A stretch of DNA of 11,743 nt from positions 1 through 11,743 of the forward strand of contig DASYMP010000161.1 of assembly GCA_036009005.1 (NCBI GenBank). Direction: 5' to 3'. This document shows positions 11,479 through 11,743 of this stretch, piece by piece. Below the pieces are notes generated by a model. That model saw only the letters and a list, made by a program, of their open reading frames with translations. It was not told the origin of the DNA and ran no database searches. This DNA is from JACVRW01 sp036009005 (GTDB lineage: Bacteria; Actinomycetota; Thermoleophilia; Solirubrobacterales; Thermoleophilaceae). A program made the position numbers and the translations under genes. Within the stretch, counting starts at the first letter, position 1, and each line of letters opens with the position of its first letter.

Positions 11479-11743
11479 ATGCCCGTCGTGTGGAGCGATC
11501 GTCACCGCCTGCACGATCCAGGCGCCGAGATCTTCGTGGGCGTGCGCACGCCGGGCGGTGAGCCGCCGGAGCGTGCGGAGCGCATCCGCGAGGCGCTCGA
11601 GGCACTCGGTGCGCAGTTCGTCGAAACCGAGCCACAGCCGGATGACGCGCTCACGGCGGTGCACGACGCGGAGCTGATAGCCCACCTCGAGAACGCGTGG
11701 GAGGACTGGGCGCAGAGTGGACTGCCGGACGACCCCGGCCAGG
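11479..11743 (+). CDS. Acetylpolyamine amidohydrolase / histone-deacetylase superfamily, N-terminal 88 residues (3' end outside window)
   Basis: The frame is open from ATG 11479 to the window edge, giving 88 residues. The pattern MPVVWSDRHRLHDPGAE (1-17), an acidic-proline GGEPPERAERIREAL (26-40), VHDAELIAHLENAWEDW (67-83) and then a G-x-P-D-D turn matches the N-terminus of bacterial acetylpolyamine amidohydrolases. In those proteins M-x-V-x-x-S-x-x-H opens the first strand and HDAxY/LxxFLExAWDxW precedes the active-site region. These zinc enzymes remove acetyl groups from N-acetylputrescine, acetylcadaverine or acetylspermidine in the cytoplasm. The zinc ligands and the His-His catalytic pair lie beyond the window, so activity cannot be checked. 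The role fits the PotABCD-type importer encoded about 6 kb upstream. It lies 21 bases downstream of the P-loop protein and is probably in its operon. Confidence 0.82.
   Translation, partial: MPVVWSDRHRLHDPGAEIFVGVRTPGGEPPERAERIREALEALGAQFVETEPQPDDALTAVHDAELIAHLENAWEDWAQSGLPDDPGQ

Noticed and set aside
10929..11561. Alternative plus-strand frame over the P-loop gene
   Set aside because: Arginine-rich shadow translation without motifs. The frame beginning at 10945 has a clear Walker A motif.

Overview
This is a very GC-rich, densely packed chromosomal stretch, with third codon positions almost all G or C and frequent GTG/TTG starts. It fits a high-GC actinobacterium. The gene types and β-rich C-terminal extensions are reminiscent of Thermoleophilia/Solirubrobacterales, but that placement is an inference. 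I see no rRNA, tRNA, CRISPR array, insertion sequence, phage gene or replication origin. No gap between genes exceeds 100 bases.

Positions 1-6973 form a left-to-right block. The 3' end of a Rieske-type ring-hydroxylating oxygenase alpha subunit overlaps a TetR-family regulator. A 40-base gap follows, carrying a strong promoter-operator arrangement: a TTGACC-N17-TAGGTT promoter overlapping the end of the first tetR, with a perfect palindrome at the predicted transcription start. A second, paralogous TetR gene comes next. It is followed by a complete PotD-PotB-PotC-PotA polyamine-type ABC importer and a secreted endonuclease/exonuclease/phosphatase-fold hydrolase with a duplicated C-terminal β-domain. 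The six genes from the second tetR onward overlap or nearly abut, so they look like one autoregulated operon.

Positions 6931-9813 hold a divergent pair: a PYROXD2/phytoene-desaturase-type FAD oxidoreductase (minus strand) and a secreted glycerophosphodiester phosphodiesterase (plus strand). Their 96-base spacer contains an inverted repeat with 13-base perfect arms. The oxidoreductase overlaps the end of the upstream operon by 43 bases, tail to tail.

Positions 9803-11743 hold a second divergent pair. On the minus strand is a self-processing P1/DmpA-family (S58) aminopeptidase. On the plus strand are a small P-loop kinase-like protein and, cut by the window edge, an acetylpolyamine amidohydrolase of the histone-deacetylase superfamily.

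Read together, the region suggests uptake and catabolism of polyamines or related amines: regulated importer, deacetylase of acetylated polyamines, and oxidative enzymes. It also encodes two exported phosphodiesterase-type enzymes that could release head groups from phosphodiesters. Individual families are recognisable. The substrate assignments and the idea of one pathway are inferences. I do not see a clearly new type of system. The best leads are the promoter/operator, the divergent-gene palindrome and the transporter-coupled secreted EEP hydrolase.
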